Shown: piece after piece, positions 38,675 through 47,585 of the stretch
Layout: every line of letters starts with the position of its first letter
How positions within the stretch are numbered: position 1 is the stretch's first letter
NCBI RefSeq assembly: GCF_007666205.1
Contig: NZ_VDOR01000013.1
Span: 1-57,732, forward strand
DNA from: Kocuria palustris
GTDB lineage: Bacteria > Actinomycetota > Actinomycetes > Actinomycetales > Micrococcaceae
Direction of reading: 5' to 3'
Length of the DNA stretch: 57,732 nt
Made by a program: the position numbers and the translations under genes
Notes under the pieces: model-generated
Told to the model about the DNA's origin: nothing
The model's database searches: none
The model's input: only the letters and a program-made list of their open reading frames with translations

Positions 38675-38703
38675 CGGTGCCAAACATCGACTGAGGAGTA
38701 TCC

Positions 38704-41358
38704 ATGTTCGAACGCTTCACCGACCGGGCCCGACGGGTCGTGGTCCTGGCCCAGGAAGAGGCCAGGATGCTCAACCACAACTACATCGGCACGGAGCACC
38801 TGCTGCTCGGCCTCATCCACGAGAACGAGGGCGTGGCCGCCAAGGCCCTGGACTCGCTGGGCATCACGCTCAACGGCGCCCGCGAGCAGGTCCAGGACAT
38901 CATCGGCCCGGGCCAGCAGGCCCCCTCCGGGCACATCCCGTTCACGCCGCGCGCCAAGAAGGTCCTGGAGCTCTCGCTGCGCGAGGCGCTCCAGCTGGGG
39001 CACAACTACATCGGCACCGAGCACATCCTGCTGGGCATCATCCGCGCCGGCGAGGGCGTGGCCGCCCAGGTGCTGACCAAGCTCGGCACCGATCCCCAGA
39101 AGGTGCGCTCGACCGTGCTGGACCTGATCTCGGGCTATCAGTCCGGCTCGGGCGAGGAGAAGGAGACGGCCGGCACCGGCGGGCGCTCCTCCGGCGAGGG
39201 CACCCCCGCGGGCTCGGCCGTGCTGGATCAGTTCGGGCGCAACCTGACCGCCGCGGCCCGCGAGGGCCAGCTGGATCCCGTCATCGGGCGCGCCCGCGAG
39301 ATGGAGCGCGTCATGCAGGTCCTGTCGCGGCGCACCAAGAACAACCCCGTGCTGATCGGCGAGCCGGGCGTCGGCAAGACCGCGGTCGTCGAGGGCCTGG
39401 CCCAGTCGATCGTGCGCGGCGACGTCCCCGAGACGCTCAAGGACAAGCACCTCTACACCCTGGACCTCGGCTCCCTGGTGGCGGGCTCGCGCTACCGCGG
39501 CGACTTCGAGGAGCGGCTCAAGAAGGTGCTCAAGGAGATCAAGTCCCGCGGCGACATCATCCTGTTCATCGACGAGATCCACACGCTCGTCGGCGCCGGC
39601 GCCGCGGAGGGCGCGATCGACGCCGCCTCGATCCTCAAGCCCATGCTGGCCCGCGGCGAGCTGCAGACCATCGGCGCGACCACGCTGGACGAGTACCGCA
39701 AGCACATCGAGAAGGACGCCGCGCTCGAGCGCCGCTTCCAGCCGATCCAGGTCGACGAGCCCTCCGAGGCCCACTCGGTCGAGATCCTCAAGGGCCTGCG
39801 CGACAAGTACGAGGCGCACCACCGCGTCTCGATCTCGGACGAGGCCCTCGAGGCGGCCGTGCACCAGTCCGCGCGCTACGTCTCGGACCGCTTCCTGCCG
39901 GACAAGGCGATCGATCTGATCGACGAGGCCGGCGCGCGGCTGCGCATCAAGCGCATGACGGCGCCGCCGGAGATCAAGGAGCTCGAGGAGCGGATCACCG
40001 AGCTCAAGCGGGCCAAGGAGGAGGCGATCGAGGGCCAGGACTACGAGAAGGCCGCCTCCCTGCGCGATCAGGAGCAGAAGCTGCTCACCGAGCGCGACGA
40101 GAAGGACAAGGACTGGCGCGAGGGCGGCGACCAGGTCGCCGAGGTCACGCCCGAGGTCATCTCCGAGGTGCTCTCCGCGGCCACCGGCGTGCCGCTGTAC
40201 CGGCTCACCGACGAGGAGTCGGACCGCCTCCTGCGCATGGAGGACGAGCTGCACAAGCGCGTGGTCGGCCAGGAGGAGGCCATCAAGGCCCTGTCCCGCT
40301 CCATCCGACGCACGCGCGCCGGTCTCAAGGACCCCAAGCGCCCCGGCGGGTCGTTCATCTTCGCCGGGCCCACGGGCGTCGGCAAGACGGAGCTGGCCAA
40401 GTCGCTGGCGGAGTTCCTGTTCGGCGACGAGGACTCGCTCATCACGCTGGACATGTCCGAGTACCAGGAGAAGCACACCGTCTCCCGGCTCTTCGGCGCC
40501 CCTCCCGGCTACGTCGGCTTCGAGGAGGGCGGCCAGCTGACCGAGAAGGTCCGCCGCAAGCCGTTCTCCGTCGTGCTCTTCGACGAGGTCGAGAAGGCCC
40601 ACCAGGATCTGTTCAACTCGCTGCTGCAGATCCTCGAGGACGGTCGCCTGACCGACTCGCAGGGCCGCGTGGTCGACTTCAAGAACACGATCATCATCAT
40701 GACGACCAACCTGGGCACCAAGGACATCTCCCGCAGCGTGCCCATGGGCTTCCAGGCCGGCAACGACTCCACCACGAACTACGAGCGGATGCAGCAGCGC
40801 GTCAACGACGAGCTCAAGGAGCACTTCCGCCCCGAGTTCCTCAACCGCGTGGACGAGATCGTGGTCTTCCCGCAGCTCGAGGAGAAGGAGATCGTGCAGA
40901 TCGTGGATCTGTTCGTGGCCCGTCTCCAGGAGCGCCTGCGCGAGCAGGACATGTCGATCGTGGTCTCGGATGCGGCCAAGAAGGTCCTGGCCCACCGCGG
41001 CTACGACCCGACCATGGGTGCGCGCCCGCTGCGCCGCACGATCCAGCGCGAGATCGAGGACGCGCTGTCGGAGAAGATCCTGTTCTCCGAGGTCAAGGCC
41101 GGGGAGCGGGTCACGGTGGACGTGGACGGCGAGGGCGAGGACGCCCGGCTGACGTTCTCGTCGGTGCCCATGTCCGAGCTGCCCGACACCGATTTCGACG
41201 ACGACAAGGACGAGTCGGCCCAGGACCCGGACCTGGTGCCGGGCGAGGTCCCCTCCGGGGGCAACGTCCCGCACAGCGTCGACGGCGACACCGGCTCGGC
41301 CGGCGCCGAGGCCCCCGAGCCCGGCCACGGACCGGACTCCGGCCCCGCGACCGCCTGA
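38704..41358 (+). CDS. clpC: ATP-dependent Clp protease ATP-binding subunit ClpC
   Basis: An 884-residue Hsp100 unfoldase that feeds substrates to ClpP. It opens [20 protein letters not shown] and has two Clp-N repeats (about residues 4-70 and 79-145, each with [14 protein letters not shown]-like sequence). AAA-1 Walker A is GEPGVGKT (about residue 218). A UVR-type middle segment [16 protein letters not shown] is near 445, and AAA-2 Walker A is GPTGVGKT (about residue 556). The C-terminal 70 residues are acidic and low-complexity, longer than in most ClpC proteins. RBS is GAGGAG. Confidence 0.96.
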   Translation: MFERFTDRARRVVVLAQEEARMLNHNYIGTEHLLLGLIHENEGVAAKALDSLGITLNGAREQVQDIIGPGQQAPSGHIPFTPRAKKVLELSLREALQLGHNYIGTEHILLGIIRAGEGVAAQVLTKLGTDPQKVRSTVLDLISGYQSGSGEEKETAGTGGRSSGEGTPAGSAVLDQFGRNLTAAAREGQLDPVIGRAREMERVMQVLSRRTKNNPVLIGEPGVGKTAVVEGLAQSIVRGDVPETLKDKHLYTLDLGSLVAGSRYRGDFEERLKKVLKEIKSRGDIILFIDEIHTLVGAGAAEGAIDAASILKPMLARGELQTIGATTLDEYRKHIEKDAALERRFQPIQVDEPSEAHSVEILKGLRDKYEAHHRVSISDEALEAAVHQSARYVSDRFLPDKAIDLIDEAGARLRIKRMTAPPEIKELEERITELKRAKEEAIEGQDYEKAASLRDQEQKLLTERDEKDKDWREGGDQVAEVTPEVISEVLSAATGVPLYRLTDEESDRLLRMEDELHKRVVGQEEAIKALSRSIRRTRAGLKDPKRPGGSFIFAGPTGVGKTELAKSLAEFLFGDEDSLITLDMSEYQEKHTVSRLFGAPPGYVGFEEGGQLTEKVRRKPFSVVLFDEVEKAHQDLFNSLLQILEDGRLTDSQGRVVDFKNTIIIMTTNLGTKDISRSVPMGFQAGNDSTTNYERMQQRVNDELKEHFRPEFLNRVDEIVVFPQLEEKEIVQIVDLFVARLQERLREQDMSIVVSDAAKKVLAHRGYDPTMGARPLRRTIQREIEDALSEKILFSEVKAGERVTVDVDGEGEDARLTFSSVPMSELPDTDFDDDKDESAQDPDLVPGEVPSGGNVPHSVDGDTGSAGAEAPEPGHGPDSGPATA

Positions 41359-41384
41359 GCGGCGACGGCCGGAGCACGATCCAA

Positions 41385-41418
41385 CTGGGCCCCCGCGGAT
41401 CCTTCCGCGGGGGCCCAG
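41385..41418 (+). terminator. clpC terminator
   Basis: A perfect 15-bp stem (41385-41399 with 41404-41418) around a TCCT loop, 26 nt after the clpC stop. Confidence 0.75.
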
Positions 41419-41492
41419 CCCTGTCCGGACCATCGGGCATCGGGGCAGGGGCGGCGAAGCCCTGCCGGAGCCGGTGCGGCAGGGGGCGGTCG

Positions 41493-41498
41493 TAGACT
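41493..41498 (+). promoter_or_regulatory. -10 for leaderless GNAT gene
   Basis: TAGACT, 6 nt before the ATG at 41505, with no ribosome binding site between. Confidence 0.5.
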
Positions 41499-41504
41499 TC
41501 CGGG

Positions 41505-42089
41505 ATGACTGTCGAGATGCGGCTGCGCCCCGCGACCACCGGTGACGTCCAGGCCATCAAGGCCCTGGTGAGCCCGCTGGCGCAGGAGGGCGTGCTCGTC
41601 ATCAAGGAGACGGTGGCCTACTACGAGGGCATCCAGGAGTTCCTGGTCGCCGAGCTCGTCGACGACGATCCCGCGGGCGCGGGGCTGACCGGCGCCGACG
41701 GAGAGGTCCTGGGCCACCCGTCGTCGTCCGGACCCTCGGCGCGGATCGTCGGCTGCGGGGCCCTGCACGTGATGTGGCAGGACCTCGCCGAGATCCGCAC
41801 GCTGGCCGCCGACCCGCGGGTGCGGGGACGCGGGATCGGCGGGCGGCTCGTGGCGGAGCTGCTCGAGCGCGCTCGGGGCCTCGGCGTGGAGCGCGTCTTC
41901 TGCCTGACCTTCGAGGTCGAGTTCTTCCGGCGCCAGGGCTTCGACGTCATGGCGGATCAGCGCCCCATCGACCCCGATGTCTTCGCCGAGCTGCTGCGCT
42001 CGCACGACGAGGGCGTGGCCGAGTTCCTGGACCTGGCCCGCGTGAAGCCCAACACCCTCGGCAACACCCGGATGATCCTGACGCTCTGA
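41505..42089 (+). CDS. GNAT N-acetyltransferase, actinobacterial N-acetylglutamate synthase-like
   Basis: A 194-residue GCN5-related acetyltransferase. The acetyl-CoA loop is VRGRGIGGRLVAELLERAR (about residues 106-124), preceded by LAEIRTLAADP and followed by FFRRQGFDVM. The overall form (short, with IKETVAYYEGIQEFLVAE and a C-terminal KPNTLGNTRMI) resembles the stand-alone N-acetylglutamate synthases of actinobacteria (ArgA-like, Rv2747 type), which start arginine synthesis. A residue insertion (about 55-75) is low-complexity. No arg genes are adjacent, so the specific role is inferred. Confidence 0.85.
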   Translation: MTVEMRLRPATTGDVQAIKALVSPLAQEGVLVIKETVAYYEGIQEFLVAELVDDDPAGAGLTGADGEVLGHPSSSGPSARIVGCGALHVMWQDLAEIRTLAADPRVRGRGIGGRLVAELLERARGLGVERVFCLTFEVEFFRRQGFDVMADQRPIDPDVFAELLRSHDEGVAEFLDLARVKPNTLGNTRMILTL

Positions 42090-42179
42090 GCGTCTCGCTG
42101 CGGAGCCGCGAGACCGAGGACTCCCGTGCCGGGACCGCCCGGCTGCCGGCGACCCGAAGCCCGGGGGTGCCGGCCCTGC

Positions 42180-43166
42180 TCAGCGGCGTCCGGGCAGGGC
42201 GATGCCCTCGGGGGAGCGATCGGCCAGGCCGTCGGCCACGAGCCCGTCGACCGCGCGCCGACGCTGCTCGTGCGGCGATTCGAGCCGCAGCAGCGCCTCG
42301 AGCGGGCGGGCCAGGTCCGGGGAGCTCCCGCGTGGGAGGGCGACCTCCTGGTCCCGCGTGAGCCAGGACTCGGGGACCGGGTGCCGGGCTGCCCGCAGGA
42401 CCGCCATGACCGCGCCGCGCACCTGGCGGTCGGTGCCCTTCCACGACTGCCCCCGCGGGGCCTCGTCCGGCTCGGGGCGTCCCGCCGCGACCCAGGCGCA
42501 TGCCTCGCTGACCGGGCAGGCGCCGCACGACGGCGCGCGGGCGGTGCACACCAGCGCGCCCAGCTCCATGACCGACTGGTTCCAGGTCACCGACTGCGCC
42601 CGATCCTCGGGCAGCAGGGAGTCGGCAAGGCGGGTCTCCGCGGCCGTGAGTGCCCGGCTGGGCAGGGCCCGGCCCGAGAACAGGCGCGCGTGCACGCGCC
42701 GGATGTTGGTGTCGATCACCGTCTGCCGGTCGGCGAAGGCGAAGGCGGACACGGCGGCTGCCGTGTAGGACCCGATGCCGGGCAGCTTCAGCAGCGCCGC
42801 GTGGTCCCGGGGGACCTGCCCGTCGTGCTCGGCGACGATCGCCTGCGCGGCGGCCTGCAGCCGCAGCGCGCGGCGGGGGTAGCCCAGGCGGTCCCAGGCG
42901 CGCAGCACGTCGGCGGTGTCGGCCTCGGCGAGATCGGCCGGCGACGGCCAGCGCCGCAGCCAGTCGAGCCACCTCGGCAGCACGCGGACCACGGGCGTCT
43001 GCTGGAGCATGATCTCCGAGACGAGCACGCCCCAGGCCGAGCGGTCGGGCGCGCGCCAGGGCAGGTCGCGGCCGGCCTCGGCGTACCAGGACGCGATCCG
43101 GTCCCGGATCTCGGCCAGGCGCTGCGGATCCGCGGCGCTGGGATCAGCGGTGTGCGAGCGGGGCAT
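42180..43166 (-). CDS. mutY: A/G-specific adenine glycosylase
   Basis: A 328-residue base-excision repair enzyme that removes adenine opposite 8-oxoguanine. It has the catalytic Glu in SEIMLQQTPVVRVLPRW (about residue 55), the helix-hairpin-helix LPGIGSYTAAAV, catalytic Asp in VIDTNIRRVHARLF and the [4Fe-4S] cysteines in CTARAPSCGACPVSEAC (C-x6-C-x2-C-x5-C, about residues 207-223). A C-terminal part rich in Arg and Glu replaces most of the usual MutT-like domain, so it is a short MutY. ATG at 43166 is behind a 6-nt leaderless spacing from TACAGT. Confidence 0.93.
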   Translation of the reverse strand: MPRSHTADPSAADPQRLAEIRDRIASWYAEAGRDLPWRAPDRSAWGVLVSEIMLQQTPVVRVLPRWLDWLRRWPSPADLAEADTADVLRAWDRLGYPRRALRLQAAAQAIVAEHDGQVPRDHAALLKLPGIGSYTAAAVSAFAFADRQTVIDTNIRRVHARLFSGRALPSRALTAAETRLADSLLPEDRAQSVTWNQSVMELGALVCTARAPSCGACPVSEACAWVAAGRPEPDEAPRGQSWKGTDRQVRGAVMAVLRAARHPVPESWLTRDQEVALPRGSSPDLARPLEALLRLESPHEQRRRAVDGLVADGLADRSPEGIALPGRR

Positions 43167-43172
43167 CGCGCC

Positions 43173-43182
43173 ACTGTAGCCT
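43173..43182. promoter_or_regulatory. Overlapping divergent -10 elements
   Basis: TACAGT on the minus strand (43173-43178) serves mutY, 6 nt from its ATG. TAGCCT on the plus strand (43177-43182) serves the next gene, 7 nt from its ATG. The hexamers share two base pairs, and the two start codons are only 23 bp apart. Confidence 0.55.
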
Positions 43183-43189
43183 GGAGCCC

Positions 43190-44560
43190 ATGGCACGGGA
43201 CGACGCAGGCGAGGGGCGCGGGGACGCCCCCTGGGACTTCGATCTGCCGGATCTCGGAGCCTCGACGACCCCCGAGCACCATCGCCGCGGCCGTCCGCGC
43301 ACCCGGGCCTCCGCCTCGTCCTCCGGGACGCCCGGCCCCGCGGGCGGGCGGCGCCTGGCGGATGAGCCGCTGGATATCGAGGCCCTCGACGCCGAGCCCG
43401 TCGATCAGGGCGACGATCAGCTCGTCCCGCCGTCCGCGGACGACCTCTCCACGCACGGCCCCGGCGCCTCCGGCCCGACTCTGCCGGACGAGGTGCCCGA
43501 CGACCGCGACGCCCCCGGGCGACCCGGCGGCGACAGCCCCCGGCGTCGGCCCACCGCTCCCGATGACGACCTCCTGCCGTCCTGGGCCACCGGCCGATCC
43601 GTCCGGCGCCGCGCGCGGAGCACCGCCGGGACGCCGGGCGGCCAGGGCCGATCCGGACCCGCTGCGGCGGGGGATGCCGGCCGCGGCGCCTTCCTCGACG
43701 ACCCCGACTCGGCCCCCGCCCAGGGAGCTCGACCCGGCGGAGGCGCCCGTCGTCACCGGAGCGAGCCGGACGCCCAGGACCATCGGGGCGGTCGGAGGGA
43801 TCAGGACGATCGGGACTCCTGGGATGATCGGGACGGCTGGGACGACCGCTGGGCGGCGGACGAGGACGAGGTCGCCCCGGCCCCGCTGTGGCGCCGCCTG
43901 CTGGACGATCCGGGCCGGCTCACCCGCATCCTGATCCCCGCGGCCATCCTGCTGCTCGTGATCGCGCTGCTCATCTGGATCCTGAACGCGCTGACCGGGG
44001 GCGGCGAGGAGGAGCAGGGCGCTGACGAGCCCGCGGCCGTCGCCGAGTCCTCGGAGGACCCGTTCGACGGCTTCTCCGCCCGTCCCGAGGACGAGACGAC
44101 CGACGGCGCCAGCGGTCCCGCCGCGCGCGCCTGCGGTGACGCGCTGTCGCTCGAGGCCTCGACGGACGAGCAGAGCTATCCGGAGGACCAGGATCCCGTC
44201 CTGATCATGACGCTGGAGAACACGGGCGAGGACCCCTGCATGGTCAATGCCGGGACGGCGCGGATGGACTTCCGGGTGGTGTCCGGCTCCGACACGGTCT
44301 TCGACTCGCAGCACTGCCAGATCGAGGGCCAGGACCGCCCGATCGAGCTCGAGCCCGGGGAGACGCAGTCGGCGCGCATGCAGTGGGATCGGCAGCGCTC
44401 GGCCCCGGGCTGCTCGGGAGAGCCCGAGCCGGCCGCTGCGGGCGGCTACGAGCTGGAGGTCTCGCTGGGGGAGGCCTCTGCCGCGCCCGTCGAGTTCACG
44501 CTGGAGGACGGCGCCGATGACGGCTCCGCCGAGGAGCCCGGCGGGTCTCCCGAGGCCTGA
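43190..44560 (+). CDS. Unknown membrane-anchored protein with disordered N-terminus
   Basis: A 456-residue protein in three parts. Residues 1-235 are low-complexity, rich in Pro, Asp, Arg and Gly, with short DDRDxWDD repeats near residues 205-220, and are probably disordered cytoplasmic sequence. One helix lies about residues 246-267 (ILIPAAILLLVIALLIWILN). The extracytoplasmic part (about 320-440) looks like an Ig-like beta domain: TLENTGEDPCMVNAGTARMDF, then DSQHCQIEGQDRPIELEPGE, with four cysteines suitable for disulfides. DUF4232- or BsuPI-like folds are the closest resemblance. Function is not known; start is leaderless ATG. Confidence 0.8.
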   Translation: MARDDAGEGRGDAPWDFDLPDLGASTTPEHHRRGRPRTRASASSSGTPGPAGGRRLADEPLDIEALDAEPVDQGDDQLVPPSADDLSTHGPGASGPTLPDEVPDDRDAPGRPGGDSPRRRPTAPDDDLLPSWATGRSVRRRARSTAGTPGGQGRSGPAAAGDAGRGAFLDDPDSAPAQGARPGGGARRHRSEPDAQDHRGGRRDQDDRDSWDDRDGWDDRWAADEDEVAPAPLWRRLLDDPGRLTRILIPAAILLLVIALLIWILNALTGGGEEEQGADEPAAVAESSEDPFDGFSARPEDETTDGASGPAARACGDALSLEASTDEQSYPEDQDPVLIMTLENTGEDPCMVNAGTARMDFRVVSGSDTVFDSQHCQIEGQDRPIELEPGETQSARMQWDRQRSAPGCSGEPEPAAAGGYELEVSLGEASAAPVEFTLEDGADDGSAEEPGGSPEA

Positions 44561-44563
44561 GTC

Positions 44564-44578
44564 CGGGCCGTCGGCCCG
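44564..44578. terminator. Short hairpin between convergent genes
   Basis: CGGGCC-GTC-GGCCCG directly after the stop at 44560 and before radA on the other strand. It is a small 6-bp stem that may act for both genes. Confidence 0.35.
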
Positions 44579-44658
44579 AATCCCGTGCCCCGTGGGCGAA
44601 CCCCGGGGCCGGGGCCCTGACCTCCGCGCTCGGGTCCTGCGGGCTGCGTCCGGGCGGG

Positions 44659-46053
44659 TCAGCCCTGCGAGGGCGGGAAGAAGATCTGCAGCGCCTCCAG
44701 GAGGCTGGTGACCTCGCGGACGCGGAAGCCGTCGGGGATGCTCGACAGCCCCTGCGGGCTCGCCGGGACCACGGCGTGGGTGAAGCCCAGCCGCGCGACC
44801 TCGCGGATCCGCTGCTCGATCCCCGGCACGGGCCGGACCTCCCCGGCGAGCCCGACCTCGCCGAAGCACACGAGGCGCTGGGCCAGCGGCTTGTCCTGCG
44901 CGGCCGAGGCCAGGGCCAGAGCGGTCGCCAGATCGGCCGCGGGCTCGGCCAGGCGGACGCCGCCGACCGTGGAGACGTAGGCGTCCATGGCGGCCAGGCC
45001 CACCCCGGCGCGGCGCTGCAGCACGGCCAGGAGCATGGCCACGCGGGAGCTGTCCAGCCCGGAGGTGGCGCGTCGCGGCTGCGCGGTGGACGACTGATCG
45101 AGCAGCGCCTGCACCTCGGCCAGCAGGGGGCGGCGGCCCTCCATGGTCACGGTGAGACAGGTCCCCGACACCGGGTGCGCGGTGCGCGAGACGAAGAGGC
45201 CGGAGGGATCCGAGACCGAGCGGATACCGGTGTCGACGAGCTCGAAGCAGCCGACCTCGTCGGTGGGGCCGTAGCGGTTCTTCACGGCGCGCAGCAGCCG
45301 GATGCTGGAGTGCTTCTGGCCCTCGAACTGGCAGACCACGTCCACCAGGTGCTCGAGCAGCCGGGGGCCTGCGATCGCGCCCTCCTTGGTCACGTGCCCC
45401 ACGAGCAGCACGGTCATGTTCCGGGCCTTGGCCGCGGCGATGATCGAGGCGGCGACCTCCCGGACCTGCGTCACGCCCCCGGCGGAGCCGTCGACCTCAG
45501 CACTGGCCAGGGTCTGCACGGAGTCGACCACGAGGACCTCGGGGGAGACGGCCTCGACCTGACCGAGCGCCGTGGACAGATCGGTCTCCGCGGTGAGGAA
45601 GAGGGTCTCGGCCAGGGCTCCCACGCGATCCGCGCGCATCTTCACCTGGGCGGCGGACTCCTCCCCGGTCACGTAGAGCACGGAGCGCGGCCCGCGCGGC
45701 GCGGTGCCCTCGGCCACACGGGCGGCGGCGTCCAGCAGCAGGGTGGACTTCCCGACCCCGGGCTCGCCGGCCAGCAGGATGACGGCGCCGGGGACCAGGC
45801 CGCCGCCGAGGACGCGATCGAGCTCGCCGACGCCCGTGGGGACGAAGGCGGCCTGGGTGGCGTCCACCTCGGCGATGGGCCGAGCCGGCTCGGCGATCGA
45901 GCGGGCCGGAGTGGTCCGGGCGCGGTGCTCGCCGATCTCCTCCACGGTGCCCCAGGCCTGGCACTGGCCGCAGCGTCCGACCCATTTGGCGGTCGTCCAG
46001 CCGCACTCCGCACAGCGGTAGCCGGGGGAGCTGCGCTTGGACCTGGTGCTCAT
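44659..46053 (-). CDS. radA: DNA repair protein RadA
   Basis: A 464-residue RecA-like protein that promotes branch migration in recombination. It has an N-terminal C4 zinc motif (YRCAECGWTTAKWVGRCGQC, about residues 12-31), Walker A GEPGVGKST (about residues 98-106), the RadA-specific KNRYGPTDEVG (about residue 257) and a C-terminal Lon-like domain with GLAAMDAYVSTVGG and FGEVGLAGEVRPVPG. Length matches bacterial RadA (about 460). ATG at 46053 gives the usual MSTRSKR start. It lies 63 bp downstream of the FUSC-like gene on the same strand. Confidence 0.95.
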   Translation of the reverse strand: MSTRSKRSSPGYRCAECGWTTAKWVGRCGQCQAWGTVEEIGEHRARTTPARSIAEPARPIAEVDATQAAFVPTGVGELDRVLGGGLVPGAVILLAGEPGVGKSTLLLDAAARVAEGTAPRGPRSVLYVTGEESAAQVKMRADRVGALAETLFLTAETDLSTALGQVEAVSPEVLVVDSVQTLASAEVDGSAGGVTQVREVAASIIAAAKARNMTVLLVGHVTKEGAIAGPRLLEHLVDVVCQFEGQKHSSIRLLRAVKNRYGPTDEVGCFELVDTGIRSVSDPSGLFVSRTAHPVSGTCLTVTMEGRRPLLAEVQALLDQSSTAQPRRATSGLDSSRVAMLLAVLQRRAGVGLAAMDAYVSTVGGVRLAEPAADLATALALASAAQDKPLAQRLVCFGEVGLAGEVRPVPGIEQRIREVARLGFTHAVVPASPQGLSSIPDGFRVREVTSLLEALQIFFPPSQG

Positions 46054-46116
46054 GCGTTCGACCTCATGGGCCTCACGCTAGGGAGCCGGTACGACAGCAC
46101 AGCGGCTCCGCGCAGC

Positions 46117-47277
46117 TCACATGCGGTCCCAGTCGTCGAGGGCCGGGAGGTGGGCCGTCGCGTCCTCGTGCTCCATGTTGGTGGCCTCCAGCAGGTCGAC
46201 GACCAGCGGGCGCATGAGCAGCACGAGCGCCTGGCCCTCCAGGGTCCGCACGCCCAGATCCTGCGGGTGCAGCCGCTGGGCCACGGTGATCAGCTCGTTG
46301 CGGGCCTGGCGCAGGTAGGACTCCCGCGACTCGCGCTGCGGGACCGCCAGCGCGCTGCCCACCGTGGACACGGAGTCCGCCATGTCCACGAGGCACTCGG
46401 AGATCGAGGTGATCGCCTCCGGGGCCAGCGTGACGTGGTTGATGACCCCGGCCAGCCGCCGCACGAGGACCCGGCTGTCCCGGGCCGCGAGATCCAGGTA
46501 GCGGATCGAGGAGGCGATCTGATCCACCTCCGAGCGATGCCGGCGATGGACGGGGGAGGCCGAGGCGATCTCCTGCGACGCCTCCAGCGACGTGTTCACC
46601 GAGTCGATCTCGGACTGCGTGCGCCGGGCCCGCACCAGGCAGTGCCAGGCGCTCGTGGCGTCGTCCTGGACGATCGCCTCGGCGGCCTCGCGCAGGACCC
46701 CGGAGATCTCCGTCGTCAGCCGCCGGACGTGGGTGCGCGGCGCGCGGCGCGGATCCGACGGCACCAGGTAGACCATGATCAGGGCGAAGATCCCGCCGAC
46801 CATGGCATCGGTCGACCGGGCGAAGGCGCCGTCGCCGGACGGGGGCAGCACGACCACGAGCAGCGACTGCAGGGCCATCTGCGTCGTGAACAGGACTCCG
46901 CTGTCCAGGAACCGGGCCAGCAGGATCGACGTCAGCATCACGACGGCCGCCTGCCAGGTGCCGGTGCCGATGAGGTGGATCAGGACCTCGGCCAGGGCGA
47001 TGCCCAGCGTGCAGCCGATGCCGACCTCGAGGACGCGTCGATAGCGCCGGCCCCCCTTGGAGAAGCCCAGAGCCACGGTGGCGGCGGTGGCGGCGAAGAT
47101 GGGGCCCGTGTGCCCCAGGACCGCCTCGGCGAAGACGAACGCGCCGATCGCGGCGGCGGTGAGCTGCAGCGACTGCAGGACGTCGCCGCGGGCGCGGATC
47201 CAGCCCTTCCGCACGCGCTCGGACAGATCCGTGCCGACGCGGCGCAGCAGTCCGGGGCCCTCGCTCGCGTCGCTCAT
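46117..47277 (-). CDS. FUSC/aromatic acid exporter-like membrane protein
   Basis: A 386-residue protein with about six membrane helices in the N-terminal half (LQLTAAAIGAFVFAEAVLGH, then TAATVALGFSKGGRRYRRVLE, then TWQAAVVMLTSILLARFL) and a long helical cytoplasmic C-terminal half from about residue 175. The GHTGPIFAATAA and RRYRRVLEVGIGC segments fit the FUSC/ArAE (YgaH/AaeB-like) superfamily found in actinobacteria. A transported substrate is not known. ATG at 47277 lies 7 nt from TAGGAT (47285-47290); the ATG at 47286 overlaps that -10 and is rejected. Confidence 0.82.
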   Translation of the reverse strand: MSDASEGPGLLRRVGTDLSERVRKGWIRARGDVLQSLQLTAAAIGAFVFAEAVLGHTGPIFAATAATVALGFSKGGRRYRRVLEVGIGCTLGIALAEVLIHLIGTGTWQAAVVMLTSILLARFLDSGVLFTTQMALQSLLVVVLPPSGDGAFARSTDAMVGGIFALIMVYLVPSDPRRAPRTHVRRLTTEISGVLREAAEAIVQDDATSAWHCLVRARRTQSEIDSVNTSLEASQEIASASPVHRRHRSEVDQIASSIRYLDLAARDSRVLVRRLAGVINHVTLAPEAITSISECLVDMADSVSTVGSALAVPQRESRESYLRQARNELITVAQRLHPQDLGVRTLEGQALVLLMRPLVVDLLEATNMEHEDATAHLPALDDWDRM

Positions 47278-47407
47278 GCCGGACATCCTAGGCGGCGGCG
47301 CCCGCCCGCCAGCAGGGGCGGCCCGGCTCGGCGGGGGACGCAGGGGCCCTGGGAGCGCCCCTGCTATGTGCGGCGAAACGCATGAGAACCGTCATCGAGC
47401 CGCGGAA

Positions 47408-47429
47408 GTTCACCTCGCGTTCACGGAGT
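47408..47429 (+). promoter_or_regulatory. PHO box (PhoP binding site) of pstSCAB
   Basis: Two 11-bp direct repeats, GTTCACCTCGC and GTTCACGGAGT, lie head to tail. This matches the actinobacterial PHO box, in which PhoP binds GTTCACC units every 11 bp. It sits 27 bp before the -10 candidate at 47457, suitable for activation under phosphate limitation. Confidence 0.75.
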
Positions 47430-47456
47430 GAGCGCTGTCCGGCTACGTCGCGATCC

Positions 47457-47462
47457 TAGAGT
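47457..47462 (+). promoter_or_regulatory. Predicted pstS -10
   Basis: TAGAGT, in register with the PHO box replacing the -35. The implied leader to the pstS GTG is about 117 nt, and nothing else is recognised in it. Confidence 0.5.
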
Positions 47463-47585
47463 CATCGACCGTGGACGGGGCTGGTGAGCAGCTTCCGACA
47501 TCCTGACGCGCCGGACCTCACCGGCGCTCGACGCCGGACCGGTCTGCGGGACGGCGCAGCAGCTTCAACTGGAACAGGGGCAAAC

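Noticed and set aside
38450-38694. 70- and 73-aa open frames between lsr2 and clpC
   Set aside because: Arg/Pro/Ser-rich, no RBS, and overlapping the clpC control region.
38299-41433. 1044-aa open frame antisense to clpC
   Set aside because: Third-position GC bias produces it; the plus strand encodes a complete ClpC, and the antisense product is low-complexity Leu/Gly/Arg/Asp.
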